Part shown: in pieces, positions 18,015 through 25,973 of the stretch | How positions within the stretch are numbered: the first letter of the stretch is position 1 | How the letters are laid out: each line of letters starts with the position of its first letter | Assembly: GCA_009784005.1 (NCBI GenBank) | Contig: WRCE01000004.1 | Coordinates: 1-64,000 of the forward strand | Length of the DNA stretch: 64,000 nucleotides | Source of the DNA: Candidatus Methanimicrococcus labiotermitis | Lineage (GTDB): Archaea > Halobacteriota > Methanosarcinia > Methanosarcinales > Methanosarcinaceae | Direction of reading: 5' to 3' | Made by a program: the position numbers and the translations under genes | Notes under the pieces: model-generated | What the model saw: only the letters and a program-made list of their open reading frames with translations | What the model was told of the DNA's origin: nothing | Database searches by the model: none

Positions 18015-19208
18015 TTAAAAGCCGAGCTGGTTCGCGCCCAATTTAATCAATAATTTTTTGTCAACTTTAACAAGGACTTTCACAAGCTGTGACACGTCTA
18101 AGATGCCCGTGAAATCCAAATCCGACAGCGTCTCGGCGATCTTGTTGGTTTCTTCATCGGACATGTCAACGTAATAATCCTTTAAAATCAGGTTGCGCTT
18201 CATTATTTTTCCGCATTTGTCTTCCCAGGCTTTTTGATATTTTTTCAGGGTTTTTTCGGAAAAGTCGCTGATCTTTACGGCTTCGGCCGCCGTGATTCCC
18301 GCAAGTTCACCTGACCAAAGCGCATGCTTTATGCCGCCGCCCGTGATCGGGTCGGTGAGTTGGCCGGCGTCGCCGACAAGCATTATGCCGTTGCCGTAAA
18401 TTTTTTCAATGCCGCCGGAGACGGGAACGCCGCCGTAATTCATTTCAATGATTTTGCCGTTGGGGAATCTTTGGGCGATAAATTTGTCCAAATAGTCAAT
18501 CGGGCGGCCGCCGTCTGTGATTTTGCTGCCCAAAAGGCCGATGCCGACGTTTGCGCGGCCGGGGCCTTTGGGGAAAATCCAAACGTAACCGCCGGGAGCG
18601 TACCGCTTACCCATAAAGAATTCAACATTGTCTTCATCGATATCAATGTTTGTCATCAGATACTGAACACCGGTTTCGATATTGTGCGGGGTCAGTGTCG
18701 TGTCAATGCCGGCCCATCTGCCGACTTTTGATTCAACGCCGTCGGCGCCAATCACGATATTTGCGACAACTTCTTTTTCTTTGCCCAGACGCATCACTTT
18801 AACGCCCGCGACTCTGCCGTCTTTCATAATCAAGCCGGTTGCCGTTGTCTTCGTGTACACGTCAACGCCCGCTTTCGCGGCTCTTTCCGCCAAAGCTCTG
18901 TCAAAGATTTTTCTCTCAAGAATGTAACCGTAATTTTGGTCCTCTTCTTTGGAACGCATTTTAATGGGCGCGCCGCTGGGAACGTAGATTGTCGCGCCTT
19001 TGATTGGCGCTGCCGCCCATCGCGTTTCAATATCCACGTATTTGTCCAGATCTACGATGCCGACGCCTTCTGCGCAGCGAACCGGGTCACCGATTTCTTG
19101 GCGCTTTTCAATCATAAGAACGGACGCGCCGCCTTCTGCTGCAAACCGTGCCGCCACCGAACCCGCGGGGCCTGCGCCGATGACGATAACATCATAAGCG
19201 TCTTTCAT
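18015..19208 (-). CDS. Geranylgeranyl reductase family flavoprotein
   Basis: FAD enzyme that saturates the isoprenoid chains of archaeal ether lipids, about 397 residues. Visible: N-terminal dinucleotide fold VIGAGPAGSVAARFAAEGG, and the conserved GDAGQLTDPITGGGIKHAL block near residue 290. The open frame runs further upstream, but the ATG at 19208 follows GAGGTG and overlaps the stop of a small ferredoxin gene as ATGA, so translation is coupled. A homologous reductase in Methanosarcina acetivorans is known to need its neighbouring ferredoxin to make fully saturated lipids; the same pairing here supports the assignment. Confidence 0.92.
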   Translation of the reverse strand: MKDAYDVIVIGAGPAGSVAARFAAEGGASVLMIEKRQEIGDPVRCAEGVGIVDLDKYVDIETRWAAAPIKGATIYVPSGAPIKMRSKEEDQNYGYILERKIFDRALAERAAKAGVDVYTKTTATGLIMKDGRVAGVKVMRLGKEKEVVANIVIGADGVESKVGRWAGIDTTLTPHNIETGVQYLMTNIDIDEDNVEFFMGKRYAPGGYVWIFPKGPGRANVGIGLLGSKITDGGRPIDYLDKFIAQRFPNGKIIEMNYGGVPVSGGIEKIYGNGIMLVGDAGQLTDPITGGGIKHALWSGELAGITAAEAVKISDFSEKTLKKYQKAWEDKCGKIMKRNLILKDYYVDMSDEETNKIAETLSDLDFTGILDVSQLVKVLVKVDKKLLIKLGANQLGF

Positions 19209-19381
19209 TTTTGCACCTCGATTGCGCCGACCGGACATATTTTTTTGCACATGCCGCACTGCTTGCAAAGACTTTCATCCGCCTCAATCCAAACTTCTTT
19301 TAAATCAAGAGCCAAAGTACGGCAGACGGAGACACAAGCGCCGCAGTAGCCGCATTTATTTCGGTTGATGATCACTGTCAC
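19205..19381 (-). CDS. Small 2[4Fe-4S] ferredoxin partner of geranylgeranyl reductase
   Basis: A 58-residue protein found by reading the minus strand. It has two complete cluster motifs: CGYCGACVSVC (residues 10-20) and CKQCGMCKKICP (39-50). GTG start at 19381 with AGGTGA seven bases upstream; the stop overlaps the ATG of the reductase by ATGA. Its likely job is to feed electrons to the reductase, by analogy with the Methanosarcina acetivorans pair. Easily missed by length cut-offs. Confidence 0.93.
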   Translation of the reverse strand: MTVIINRNKCGYCGACVSVCRTLALDLKEVWIEADESLCKQCGMCKKICPVGAIEVQK

Positions 19382-19397
19382 TTTAAAGTCACCTATG

Positions 19398-19713
19398 GGA
19401 GTAAATAGATTTGAGTAAAATAGATTTGAGTAGAATAGATTTGAATAAAATTGATTTGAATTTTATAAAGATTAAATTTGTAAAGATTGAATTTGTAAAG
19501 ATGTTGATTTGATAAAAATTAAAGAGTCATACGATAAGTCACTACTGCTTTCTATTAAAGGATTATTTTATATATGATTTTTCCTTCCGTTTTGTCGTTG
19601 GCTCTTCATTTTTCACTTTTTGCCTGTTCTGAGCCGGAGAAACGGTTAATATTCCGCCACCAATATTCTTCCACCAATATTCCGCCACTAATATTCCGCC
19701 GCCAATATTCTGT
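19398..19713. repeat. Repeat-filled gap between ferredoxin and cofC
   Basis: Two arrays. At about 19400-19460, four copies of a 16-bp unit (AATAGATTTGAGTAAA), then related AAATTTGTAAAGATT units to about 19505. At 19655-19713, five copies of a 17-bp unit (CCAATATTCCGCCACTA) ending four bases before the cofC stop. A TATA-like TTTTATATATG at 19567-19576 lies between them. No gene seen. Confidence 0.8.
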
Positions 19714-19716
19714 ATT

Positions 19717-20442
19717 TTATATATGGGAGATGACATCATCTCTTCGTTTTTTCATCGCGGCTGAAACGAATTCCTGCAACTTTCCTTTGCCGTAAAGTAA
19801 AATATCCGTTAAATCTTCAGGCTCGTCCATGTCCGCCGCGGCGAAAAGCGACGCATAGACTTCACAGACAAGATTTTTGTTCCTCGCTTCTTCCCTGTGT
19901 TTTTTGAAACTTTCGCCGTAATAATTCACTTCAAAAATGTCCGGCGCGCCGATATACATCATATTGGTGCCCCCGTCTTTTCCCGGCGCGATTCGAACGA
20001 ATCCCGCTGATGGTGAAACCGCTGATGGTGAAACCGCCGAGACTGAAACCGCCGAGACTGAAACCGCCGAGGGTGAAGCAATCATCGCCGATACATTTTC
20101 CTTTGTCAGAAGCGCTAAATCCGCCATCACGATTAAGACCGGCTCACCCGCCCTTTTCAAATAATCATTCATCGCCGCGTTTAAATCCCGTTCATCCGCT
20201 GAAAACGTCATCTCCGCTTCTTCGTGACAAAACATATTCCTTATTCGTTGTTCATCCGCCGGCGCCGGCAAGCTCTTGCACAGGATATCGACCCGCCGAA
20301 TGCCCGCGTCTCTCAGCGCGGATAAAACATTTTCAAGAGACAATTCAACAAATTGTTTCCTCTCCTCTTCCGAAAAAACGGCGGAAAGTCTTGACTTCGG
20401 ATTGTCTGATTTATACGGAATAACGGTTTTCACAGGTAACAT
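19717..20442 (-). CDS. cofC: 2-phospho-L-lactate guanylyltransferase
   Basis: Enzyme of coenzyme F420 biosynthesis that activates 2-phospho-L-lactate with GTP. N-terminal VIPYKSDNPKSRLS and C-terminal DMDEPEDLTDILLYGKGK blocks match the family. At 241 residues it is longer than usual because an in-frame 15-bp tandem repeat (20003-20085) encodes a Ser-Ala-Val-Ser/Pro stretch between VMADLALLTKENVSAMI and the FVRIAPGKDGGTNMM motif, that is, between two conserved parts of the nucleotidyltransferase fold. An ATG start at 20442. cofG lies elsewhere in the window at 44.6-45.7 kb. Confidence 0.93.
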   Translation of the reverse strand: MLPVKTVIPYKSDNPKSRLSAVFSEEERKQFVELSLENVLSALRDAGIRRVDILCKSLPAPADEQRIRNMFCHEEAEMTFSADERDLNAAMNDYLKRAGEPVLIVMADLALLTKENVSAMIASPSAVSVSAVSVSAVSPSAVSPSAGFVRIAPGKDGGTNMMYIGAPDIFEVNYYGESFKKHREEARNKNLVCEVYASLFAAADMDEPEDLTDILLYGKGKLQEFVSAAMKKRRDDVISHI

Positions 20443-20672
20443 TCGCTTTTAATTAACAAAAGAGGTAAATATAACTCTAACGCACGGTTTGACGCGCAGT
20501 ACAGTTGTTCACGCGGATGACGGCAAAGAAACGATGACAAAGCAATGATGACAAAGCGACGAGAACAAAAACAAAAACCGAGCAGAAAAAAACATACAAA
20601 AACATAAAACCGAGCAGAAAAAAACATACAAAAAACTAAAACCGAGCAGATAAAAACAAACAAAAAACATAC
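20443..20672. repeat. A-rich repeats downstream of the cofC start
   Basis: Gene-free. Three copies of a ~30-bp unit containing AAACCGAGCAGA occur between 20570 and 20660. Apparent open frames here are Phe/Leu/Cys-rich products of the low-complexity DNA. Confidence 0.75.
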
Positions 20673-20762
20673 AACCACCTCCATTTTCGGAGTTGGGCGA
20701 TGCGAAGCAGCGCACAAATTCGAAAATGGAGATTTCTGCCAAAAAATAACGAGAAATAACAA
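20673..20762 (-). repeat. Hairpin repeat element, copy 2 (inverted)
   Basis: Reverse complement of the element at 17721-17811, almost identical over about 90 bases including the CTCCATTTTCG/CGAAAATGGAG stem. The two copies bracket the reductase, ferredoxin and cofC genes. After it, 20780-20890 carries AAACAAAAAGAAGA tandem units up to the DtxR gene stop. Confidence 0.85.
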
Positions 20763-20918
20763 ACTGCAATTATTTTTGAAAAAAAACAAGATGAAAAGAA
20801 AACAAAACAATCGAAAACAAAAAGAAGAAAACAAAAAATCGAAAACAAAAAGAAGAAAACAAAAAGAAGAAAACAAAAAGAAGAGAAAGAAAAGGCGTTC
20901 TCAACAAAAAAAGAAGGA

Positions 20919-21398
20919 TTAAAGTTTCAGAATTTTAGCCGCGCTGCAGGTACATTTATCAACATCGCCCGTTTCGCAGTAATATTTGAAATTTTCCAAG
21001 AGGTTGATTCCTTTTTCCGTCATTGAAAATTCACAAAACCGAAGGAAAACATCATATGTTTCTGACGCGACGACGTGTTCCATCTTACACGCGTCATCTT
21101 CCGCAACCGTTTCAGGAACGCCGAACGCCATTAGGAAGCTCTTGATCGTCATATATTTTTTCTGGGTACAGTTAGCGGTTTCCGTTCCCTTTTGAGTCAG
21201 CGTGACGCCGCCATACTTTTCGTAGTTGATGTAGCCATCATCAGTCAGCTTTTTCAGCATGCCGGTGACGCTTGACGGGCCGACGTCCAGCGCGCGGGAT
21301 ATGTCTTTCACCTGAGCGTATCCTTTTTCGGAAACGATTTTATCAATCGTTTTCAAATAGTCTTCTTTTCTTTCGGATGTCACTGTATCGCCCTTCAT
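20919..21398 (-). CDS. DtxR/MntR-type metal-dependent transcriptional regulator
   Basis: About 159 residues. N-terminal winged helix (YLKTIDKIVSEKGYAQVKDISRALDVGPSSVTGMLKKLTDDGYINYEKYGGVTLT) matches DtxR-family DNA-binding domains, followed by the helical dimerisation and metal-binding part with DDACKMEHVVA and a Cys-containing tail (YYCETGDVDKCTCSA). Probably senses Fe2+ or Mn2+ and represses metal uptake genes. The frame extends nine codons further; I take the ATG at 21398. No SirA/SH3-like C-terminal domain. Confidence 0.88.
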   Translation of the reverse strand: MKGDTVTSERKEDYLKTIDKIVSEKGYAQVKDISRALDVGPSSVTGMLKKLTDDGYINYEKYGGVTLTQKGTETANCTQKKYMTIKSFLMAFGVPETVAEDDACKMEHVVASETYDVFLRFCEFSMTEKGINLLENFKYYCETGDVDKCTCSAAKILKL

Positions 21399-21534
21399 CG
21401 TTTTTAACTCTCTCAACTTAATCAATCGAAAAATTTTCTTCGTATGAAAATAGTTTCAGATTTGAGGTTAACTGATATAAACATTTTCATTCCCGGGTTT
21501 GAGGGGAAAGTAAATCTGAACACTTTTGGATTGG

Positions 21535-21650
21535 TTCTGCTTTTATGATTCTGCTTTTATGATTCTGCTCTTATGATTCTGCTCTTATGATTCTGCTCTT
21601 ATGATTCTGCTCTTATGATTCTGCTCTTATGATTCTGCTTTTATGACATA
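21535..21650. repeat. 14-bp tandem array upstream of the AAA/RloB pair
   Basis: About eight copies of TTCTGCTCTTATGA, ending next to a TATA-like TTTTATATC (21652-21660) that lies about 75 bases before the ATPase start. It occupies the position of an upstream regulatory region. The rest of 21426-21735 shows no gene. Confidence 0.85.
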
Positions 21651-21735
21651 GTTTTATATCTATGCAGTGCATTTTTCCCATCATCTGTTAAAATTTACAA
21701 AAAAAATGCAAATATTCATTTGAGAAGGGGAAATT

Positions 21736-23199
21736 ATGATCATCGAATTTCGGGTCCAAAATTTTTTATCTGTCAAGGACGAACAAGTTTTAAATTTTGA
21801 AGCCGACAAGACAGATAAAAAATACAGGGACTATTTTGTTGTTAATGCCGGACAATATAATCTTTTAAAAATATTGGGCATTTACGGACCTAACGCTTCG
21901 GGAAAAACAAATATTTTGGACGCCCTTCAAGCATTTCGATCTATTCTCGGCCCTCAAGGATTGTATGCATTTGCATCACCCGTATTTTTTGCCGCCGATC
22001 CGGCCTACAATGCCGGTCATTCGAAATTCAGTTTAGATTTTTTAGTTTCCAATAGCGGAAACTATGTGAAATACACTTATACCGTTGTTTTTAATTCAGC
22101 TGCCAAAAAAATTATTTCTGAGAAATTGGTGTATTTCCCAAAACGGAGGGAGGCCCTCATCTTTGAAAGAACACTCAATGAGGAAGAAGAAAGAGGATTT
22201 ACTCTAAAAGTCCCTAAATCAATCAACCTGAAAAATGCAGATTCAGAAGCCATGAAAGCGAATACAATGAATCATATGTTAGTGCTTTCTTGCTTTTCAA
22301 AACTCAATCTTTTATTTCCGCAAGCAAAAGACGCGTTTGTATGGTTTCAATCCGTTTTACCTTCAATCAACCCGCGGACATCTGTTAAATCTGCAAAAAA
22401 ATGGTATGATGAATCCCCTGAAGGGAAAAAACTTTTACTTCAGTTCTTAAAACAGGCGGATTTGAATATATCGGATATTCACATCAAGAAAATGGATGAG
22501 GACATCGCGAACGAAATATTGAATTTTATCACGGTGACAAAGGATAATGTCAGAGAAGAATCAGTCAGAGAAGAAGTAGTAAGAGAGATGCAATTTGCAG
22601 AATATGACTTAAAAAACAATATGATGCGAAAGGATGAGCTTAAATTCACGAATTATGACATATATTTAATGCATACATCAGTGACGAATGAAAACAAAGA
22701 GGTTACATATTCCCTTCCGCTGTTAACCGAATCCTCGGGTACGCAGCGTTTGTTTGATTTGGCTTATCCTTTGTTATTGTCTTTCATTTATCCTTCTGTG
22801 ATTACAATCGATGAAATTGAAAGTTCTTTACATTTGGAGATTGTCAAATATTTTATTTTGACGTATTTATCAAATTCACAAGAGTCTCAAATCGTTTTCA
22901 CAACGCACAATCTTTTCCTTTTGGAATGGGATATTTTAAGAAATGATACGGTTTGGTTTACAAATAAAGAGAAAGACGGAACGACTGCCCTGACGCCAAT
23001 GACAAGCTTTAACGGCATTAATCGCCAAAAAATACTGAAGCAATATTTGGCCGGCGCTTTTGACGCGTTACCGAATCCCCGTCATTTTAAATTCGATTGT
23101 GATGCTCTGATTGAAGAAGAAATACAGAGCGGAAGAAGAACGGAGCGAGGAAGAAGAACGGAACAAGGAAGAAGAACGGAACAAGGAAGAAGGTGTTAA
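21736..23199 (+). CDS. AAA family ATPase, AbiL/RloA-like
   Basis: SMC/ABC-like ATPase of 487 residues. Walker A GPNASGKT lies near residue 55 and Walker B-type VITIDEIESSLHLE near 355, with the C-terminal TTHN block after it. Such ATPases pair with RloB-type proteins in the AbiL abortive infection system, and an RloB gene follows at once. Good ribosome site (AAGGGG) before ATG. The last ~20 residues are Arg/Gly/Gln repeats from an 18-bp tandem unit (about 23125-23192) that also runs up to the next gene. Likely phage defence; trigger unknown. Confidence 0.85.
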   Translation: MIIEFRVQNFLSVKDEQVLNFEADKTDKKYRDYFVVNAGQYNLLKILGIYGPNASGKTNILDALQAFRSILGPQGLYAFASPVFFAADPAYNAGHSKFSLDFLVSNSGNYVKYTYTVVFNSAAKKIISEKLVYFPKRREALIFERTLNEEEERGFTLKVPKSINLKNADSEAMKANTMNHMLVLSCFSKLNLLFPQAKDAFVWFQSVLPSINPRTSVKSAKKWYDESPEGKKLLLQFLKQADLNISDIHIKKMDEDIANEILNFITVTKDNVREESVREEVVREMQFAEYDLKNNMMRKDELKFTNYDIYLMHTSVTNENKEVTYSLPLLTESSGTQRLFDLAYPLLLSFIYPSVITIDEIESSLHLEIVKYFILTYLSNSQESQIVFTTHNLFLLEWDILRNDTVWFTNKEKDGTTALTPMTSFNGINRQKILKQYLAGAFDALPNPRHFKFDCDALIEEEIQSGRRTERGRRTEQGRRTEQGRRC

Positions 23200-23200
23200 T

Positions 23201-23842
23201 TTGGGGTCAAAGCAGACCCCATACCGTTCATCTCATACAAAAAGGGAGGTCAAAAAGCCAATATTGATTATAGGAGAAGGAGAAACCGAACAAACGTATT
23301 TTAAAGAGATAGGTTCTTCTTTCAAAATTAAGGTGGACCCTGACCTGCCTTCAAAACCCGATTATGAAAATATATTTAAACGCGCAGAAGCAAAATTTGA
23401 TCCTGATATCCATTTACACGTCTTTTGTTTAATAGATCTTGATTATATTCATCGGAATAAAAAAATCGGCGAATATTATACAGCAAAAGATAAAATTTTA
23501 AACAAGTTAAAAAAGAAAAATCTGACCGTCATCGAATCGTGCCCGTGTATTGAATACTGGTTCCTTTTGCATTTTGAATACACATATTCCCCTGCATACG
23601 ATTGTTCTGAAATTGAAAATAAACTTAAACGCCATATCCCCGATTATAAAAAGAATATGCAAGGGATATACAAGCAATTATACGGGTTGGAACAAAAGGC
23701 TTCAATGCATTCAAAAAAAGCGAAAAAGCACCGTGGAGACAGCATTCTCAAGGGTATATGCACCCTTCAAAGCAATGTGACTCACACAGATGTAGATATA
23801 TTGATTTCATATATCAAAGATCATGCTCAAAAAAGGCAATAA
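23201..23842 (+). CDS. RloB-like protein (AbiL system second gene)
   Basis: RloB family, about 213 residues from the TTG at 23201. The conserved GEGETEQTYFKE motif opens the domain and LIDLDYIH follows about 55 residues later; both are acidic and toprim-like in style, suggesting a metal-dependent nuclease. The open frame continues upstream to a TTG at 23111 through the 18-bp repeat, but that part is Glu/Arg low complexity; the TTG at 23201 has AGGTG five bases upstream and sits two bases after the ATPase stop. Acts with the ATPase as a predicted abortive infection pair. Confidence 0.82.
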   Translation: MGSKQTPYRSSHTKREVKKPILIIGEGETEQTYFKEIGSSFKIKVDPDLPSKPDYENIFKRAEAKFDPDIHLHVFCLIDLDYIHRNKKIGEYYTAKDKILNKLKKKNLTVIESCPCIEYWFLLHFEYTYSPAYDCSEIENKLKRHIPDYKKNMQGIYKQLYGLEQKASMHSKKAKKHRGDSILKGICTLQSNVTHTDVDILISYIKDHAQKRQ

Positions 23843-24017
23843 TTTCCGAAAATGTTTCAAGTCTCCTCTAAATTCGGAATGGAATTAAAAAAAAGTTTGA
23901 AGAATATTAACTTCACACCAATTTTTCACACTTTTTATGAAGTTCGTAATACTTATATAACATTAAATCCTCAGTGTTCCACGCATTTATATCAAAAAAA
24001 GGAATGGTCGATTATTT

Positions 24018-24590
24018 ATGAACAACAACGAAACATTATTACTGGTCGGTCACGGCAGCAAACTGCCTCATTCAAAACAATTGATTCTTGACATCGCCGA
24101 GAAAGTAAAAGCGAAAAACGAATTTGAAAACGTTGAAATCGGTTTGATGGAATTCAATGAGCCGACAATTCCGGACGCGCTTAAAAAAATCATCGCTTCC
24201 GGTTCTAAAAGAATCATCGTCGTGCCGGTCTTTTTGGCGCACGGCACCCACACCACAAAGGATATCCCGACAATCCTCGGCCTTCGCAAAAGCGAAACCG
24301 GCGACGGTCACGGCAGTTGTTCGCATGCCCGGCACGGGAAAACAGGCCTGCTCGCGACGCTGAAGTCGCGTTCAGGCAAAGGCGAACATGACCACGGTCA
24401 CGGTCACGGCCACGGTCACGGTCACGGCCACGGTCACGGCCATGGGCACGGTCATGGTCATCACCACCATCACCATGCGGCCGAAGCCGTTGAAATCCCG
24501 GAAGATGTTGAAATCATTTACAGGGAACCGCTCGGCGCAGACGACAGGATCGTTGAAATCGTCATGGAGCGCGCTTTAAAAATGGAGTGA
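24018..24590 (+). CDS. cfbA: Sirohydrochlorin cobalt/nickel chelatase with His-rich insert
   Basis: Small class II chelatase (CbiX-S/CfbA) that inserts Co2+ (cobalamin) or Ni2+ (coenzyme F430) into sirohydrochlorin. Conserved LVGHGSKLPHS at residue 7 and VPVFLAHGTHTTKDIP near 74 carry the metal-binding histidines; the C-terminal YREPLGADDRIVEIV block is intact. Length 190 rather than ~130-145 because of an His-Gly run of about 30 residues (DNA 24388-24477) encoded by a GGTCAC hexamer repeat. His-rich segments are known in some archaeal CbiX proteins and may store metal. Next to a cobalamin/iron-type ABC importer. Confidence 0.9.
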   Translation: MNNNETLLLVGHGSKLPHSKQLILDIAEKVKAKNEFENVEIGLMEFNEPTIPDALKKIIASGSKRIIVVPVFLAHGTHTTKDIPTILGLRKSETGDGHGSCSHARHGKTGLLATLKSRSGKGEHDHGHGHGHGHGHGHGHGHGHGHGHHHHHHAAEAVEIPEDVEIIYREPLGADDRIVEIVMERALKME

Positions 24591-24615
24591 AATGATAAAA
24601 AATCATTTCATTTTC
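24589..24615 (+). terminator. Hairpin after the chelatase gene
   Basis: GAAATGAT (24589-24596) pairs with ATCATTTC (24602-24609) across an A5 loop, starting inside the stop codon region and followed by ATTTTCTT. AT-rich, moderate strength. The rest of the gap to 24760 contains TTTCAATTTCA-like repeats. Confidence 0.5.
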
Positions 24616-24760
24616 TTAATTTCAATTTCACATTCATAATTTCAATATTCTATTTCAAATTCATTTCACATTCATTTCAGATACTAATTTTCACATTCTT
24701 ACTTTCGTCTGTTAATATGCGTTGTCAATATGCGTTATCGTATGAGAAAGGGGAACGATC

Positions 24761-25864
24761 ATGAAAAAGATGACAAGAACGATAATAGCATTGTTTGTAA
24801 TTGCCGGAATGTTTTTGATTCCGATGGCAGGGGCAGAGGACGCGCCAAACGCACTGAACGCAACGGATTTCAGCCCGGTAACCATGGTTAACTCAATCGG
24901 AACGACCGTCACTTTTGAAGAACCTGCGCAGAAGGCGGCATCTTTAGGAATATCATTTACGACCACGCTGCTGGCGCTTGACTGCGGTGATGGCATTGTC
25001 TTGATTGACCAATATTCCGCTTACTCGAACAGCGGGATTTCTGAACTGGAAACGCATCCCGTCTCCTCTCATTCTTATCCTGTCGGCAACGGCGAGCAAA
25101 TTGCGCAGCTTCTGGCAGACGGTTTGGGCGGATTTGACAAAACGCGGGATGTCGTGTTCATTTACGGTTATTCTTATCACGCGAATGCCATACGCTCGAT
25201 GGAAGCCCTCGGGCTGAAGGTCGTTACCTTCTATCCCACAACCTATGACGAAGGCGTTGAAATGGTCACGGATATCGGCGCGATTATGGGCAAAAACGAA
25301 AAGGCCGCCGACATCACGCAGGAGATGCAGTCGGCAGCGGCATTCTATTCGCAAACGCTTGAAGAGAACGGGATTGCCGGCGATTTGAAAGCCAAAGCGG
25401 TTTATGTGAGTTACAGCGGCGGGAATATGAGGATTGGTAATGTCAATTCGTATTCCGTGATTCTGCTTAAGATTGCGGGCGGGGTGAACCCGGCGGATGA
25501 CGCGAACATGATTGGATCCGCTTTGATTTCATACGGCATCGATGACACGGCGCTCATTCAGCTGAATCCTGATGTCATCTTTTTGGACCCGAACTATTCG
25601 GGAACCGCAGAGGAATTCAGGGTTGAAAAGAATCTGAAGGACAGTGTACGGATTTACAAGCTGAGCATGGTTATGAACCAATACGGTCCCACGTCAGCGG
25701 ACGGCCTTGCGTTTATGGCGCAGGCGATGTATCCCGACATTTTCGGAGCTCTTGAGGACGACGAACGCGCCGCGGAAAAGGCAGGAAACACCCTCCTGTA
25801 CGCTTTGGCGATTTGCGCGCTTTTGGCAATCATTGCGGTCGCGTATGTCATGTTCAGGCGCTGA
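24761..25864 (+). CDS. ABC transporter substrate-binding protein (cobalamin/iron-chelate type)
   Basis: Periplasmic-binding-protein family for metal chelates or cobalamin, 367 residues. Signal peptide (residues 1-25, ending MAGA), binding domain, and a C-terminal transmembrane anchor (LLYALAICALLAIIAVAYVMF) with RR end, the usual archaeal arrangement. Strong ribosome site (AAAGGGG). First gene of an importer with the FecCD permease and ATPase downstream. Substrate cannot be read from sequence; the chelatase neighbour hints at cobalt/corrinoid or iron. Confidence 0.9.
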   Translation: MKKMTRTIIALFVIAGMFLIPMAGAEDAPNALNATDFSPVTMVNSIGTTVTFEEPAQKAASLGISFTTTLLALDCGDGIVLIDQYSAYSNSGISELETHPVSSHSYPVGNGEQIAQLLADGLGGFDKTRDVVFIYGYSYHANAIRSMEALGLKVVTFYPTTYDEGVEMVTDIGAIMGKNEKAADITQEMQSAAAFYSQTLEENGIAGDLKAKAVYVSYSGGNMRIGNVNSYSVILLKIAGGVNPADDANMIGSALISYGIDDTALIQLNPDVIFLDPNYSGTAEEFRVEKNLKDSVRIYKLSMVMNQYGPTSADGLAFMAQAMYPDIFGALEDDERAAEKAGNTLLYALAICALLAIIAVAYVMFRR

Positions 25865-25865
25865 T

Positions 25866-25942
25866 CGAATCCATAACCGAGTCCAAACCAAATCATTAAC
25901 CGAATCCTTAACCGAATCTTTAACCAATCCTTAACCGAATCA
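25866..25942. repeat. ACCGAATCCTTA tandem array
   Basis: Five to six imperfect copies of a 12-14-bp unit directly after the binding-protein stop and before the permease gene. Confidence 0.8.
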
Positions 25943-25973
25943 TTTTTACGTATTTCTTGTTTAGAGGGGTCTG

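Noticed and set aside
23111-23200. Upstream extension of RloB to a TTG at 23111
   Set aside because: The added residues are Glu/Arg low complexity from the 18-bp repeat; the TTG at 23201 has a ribosome site.
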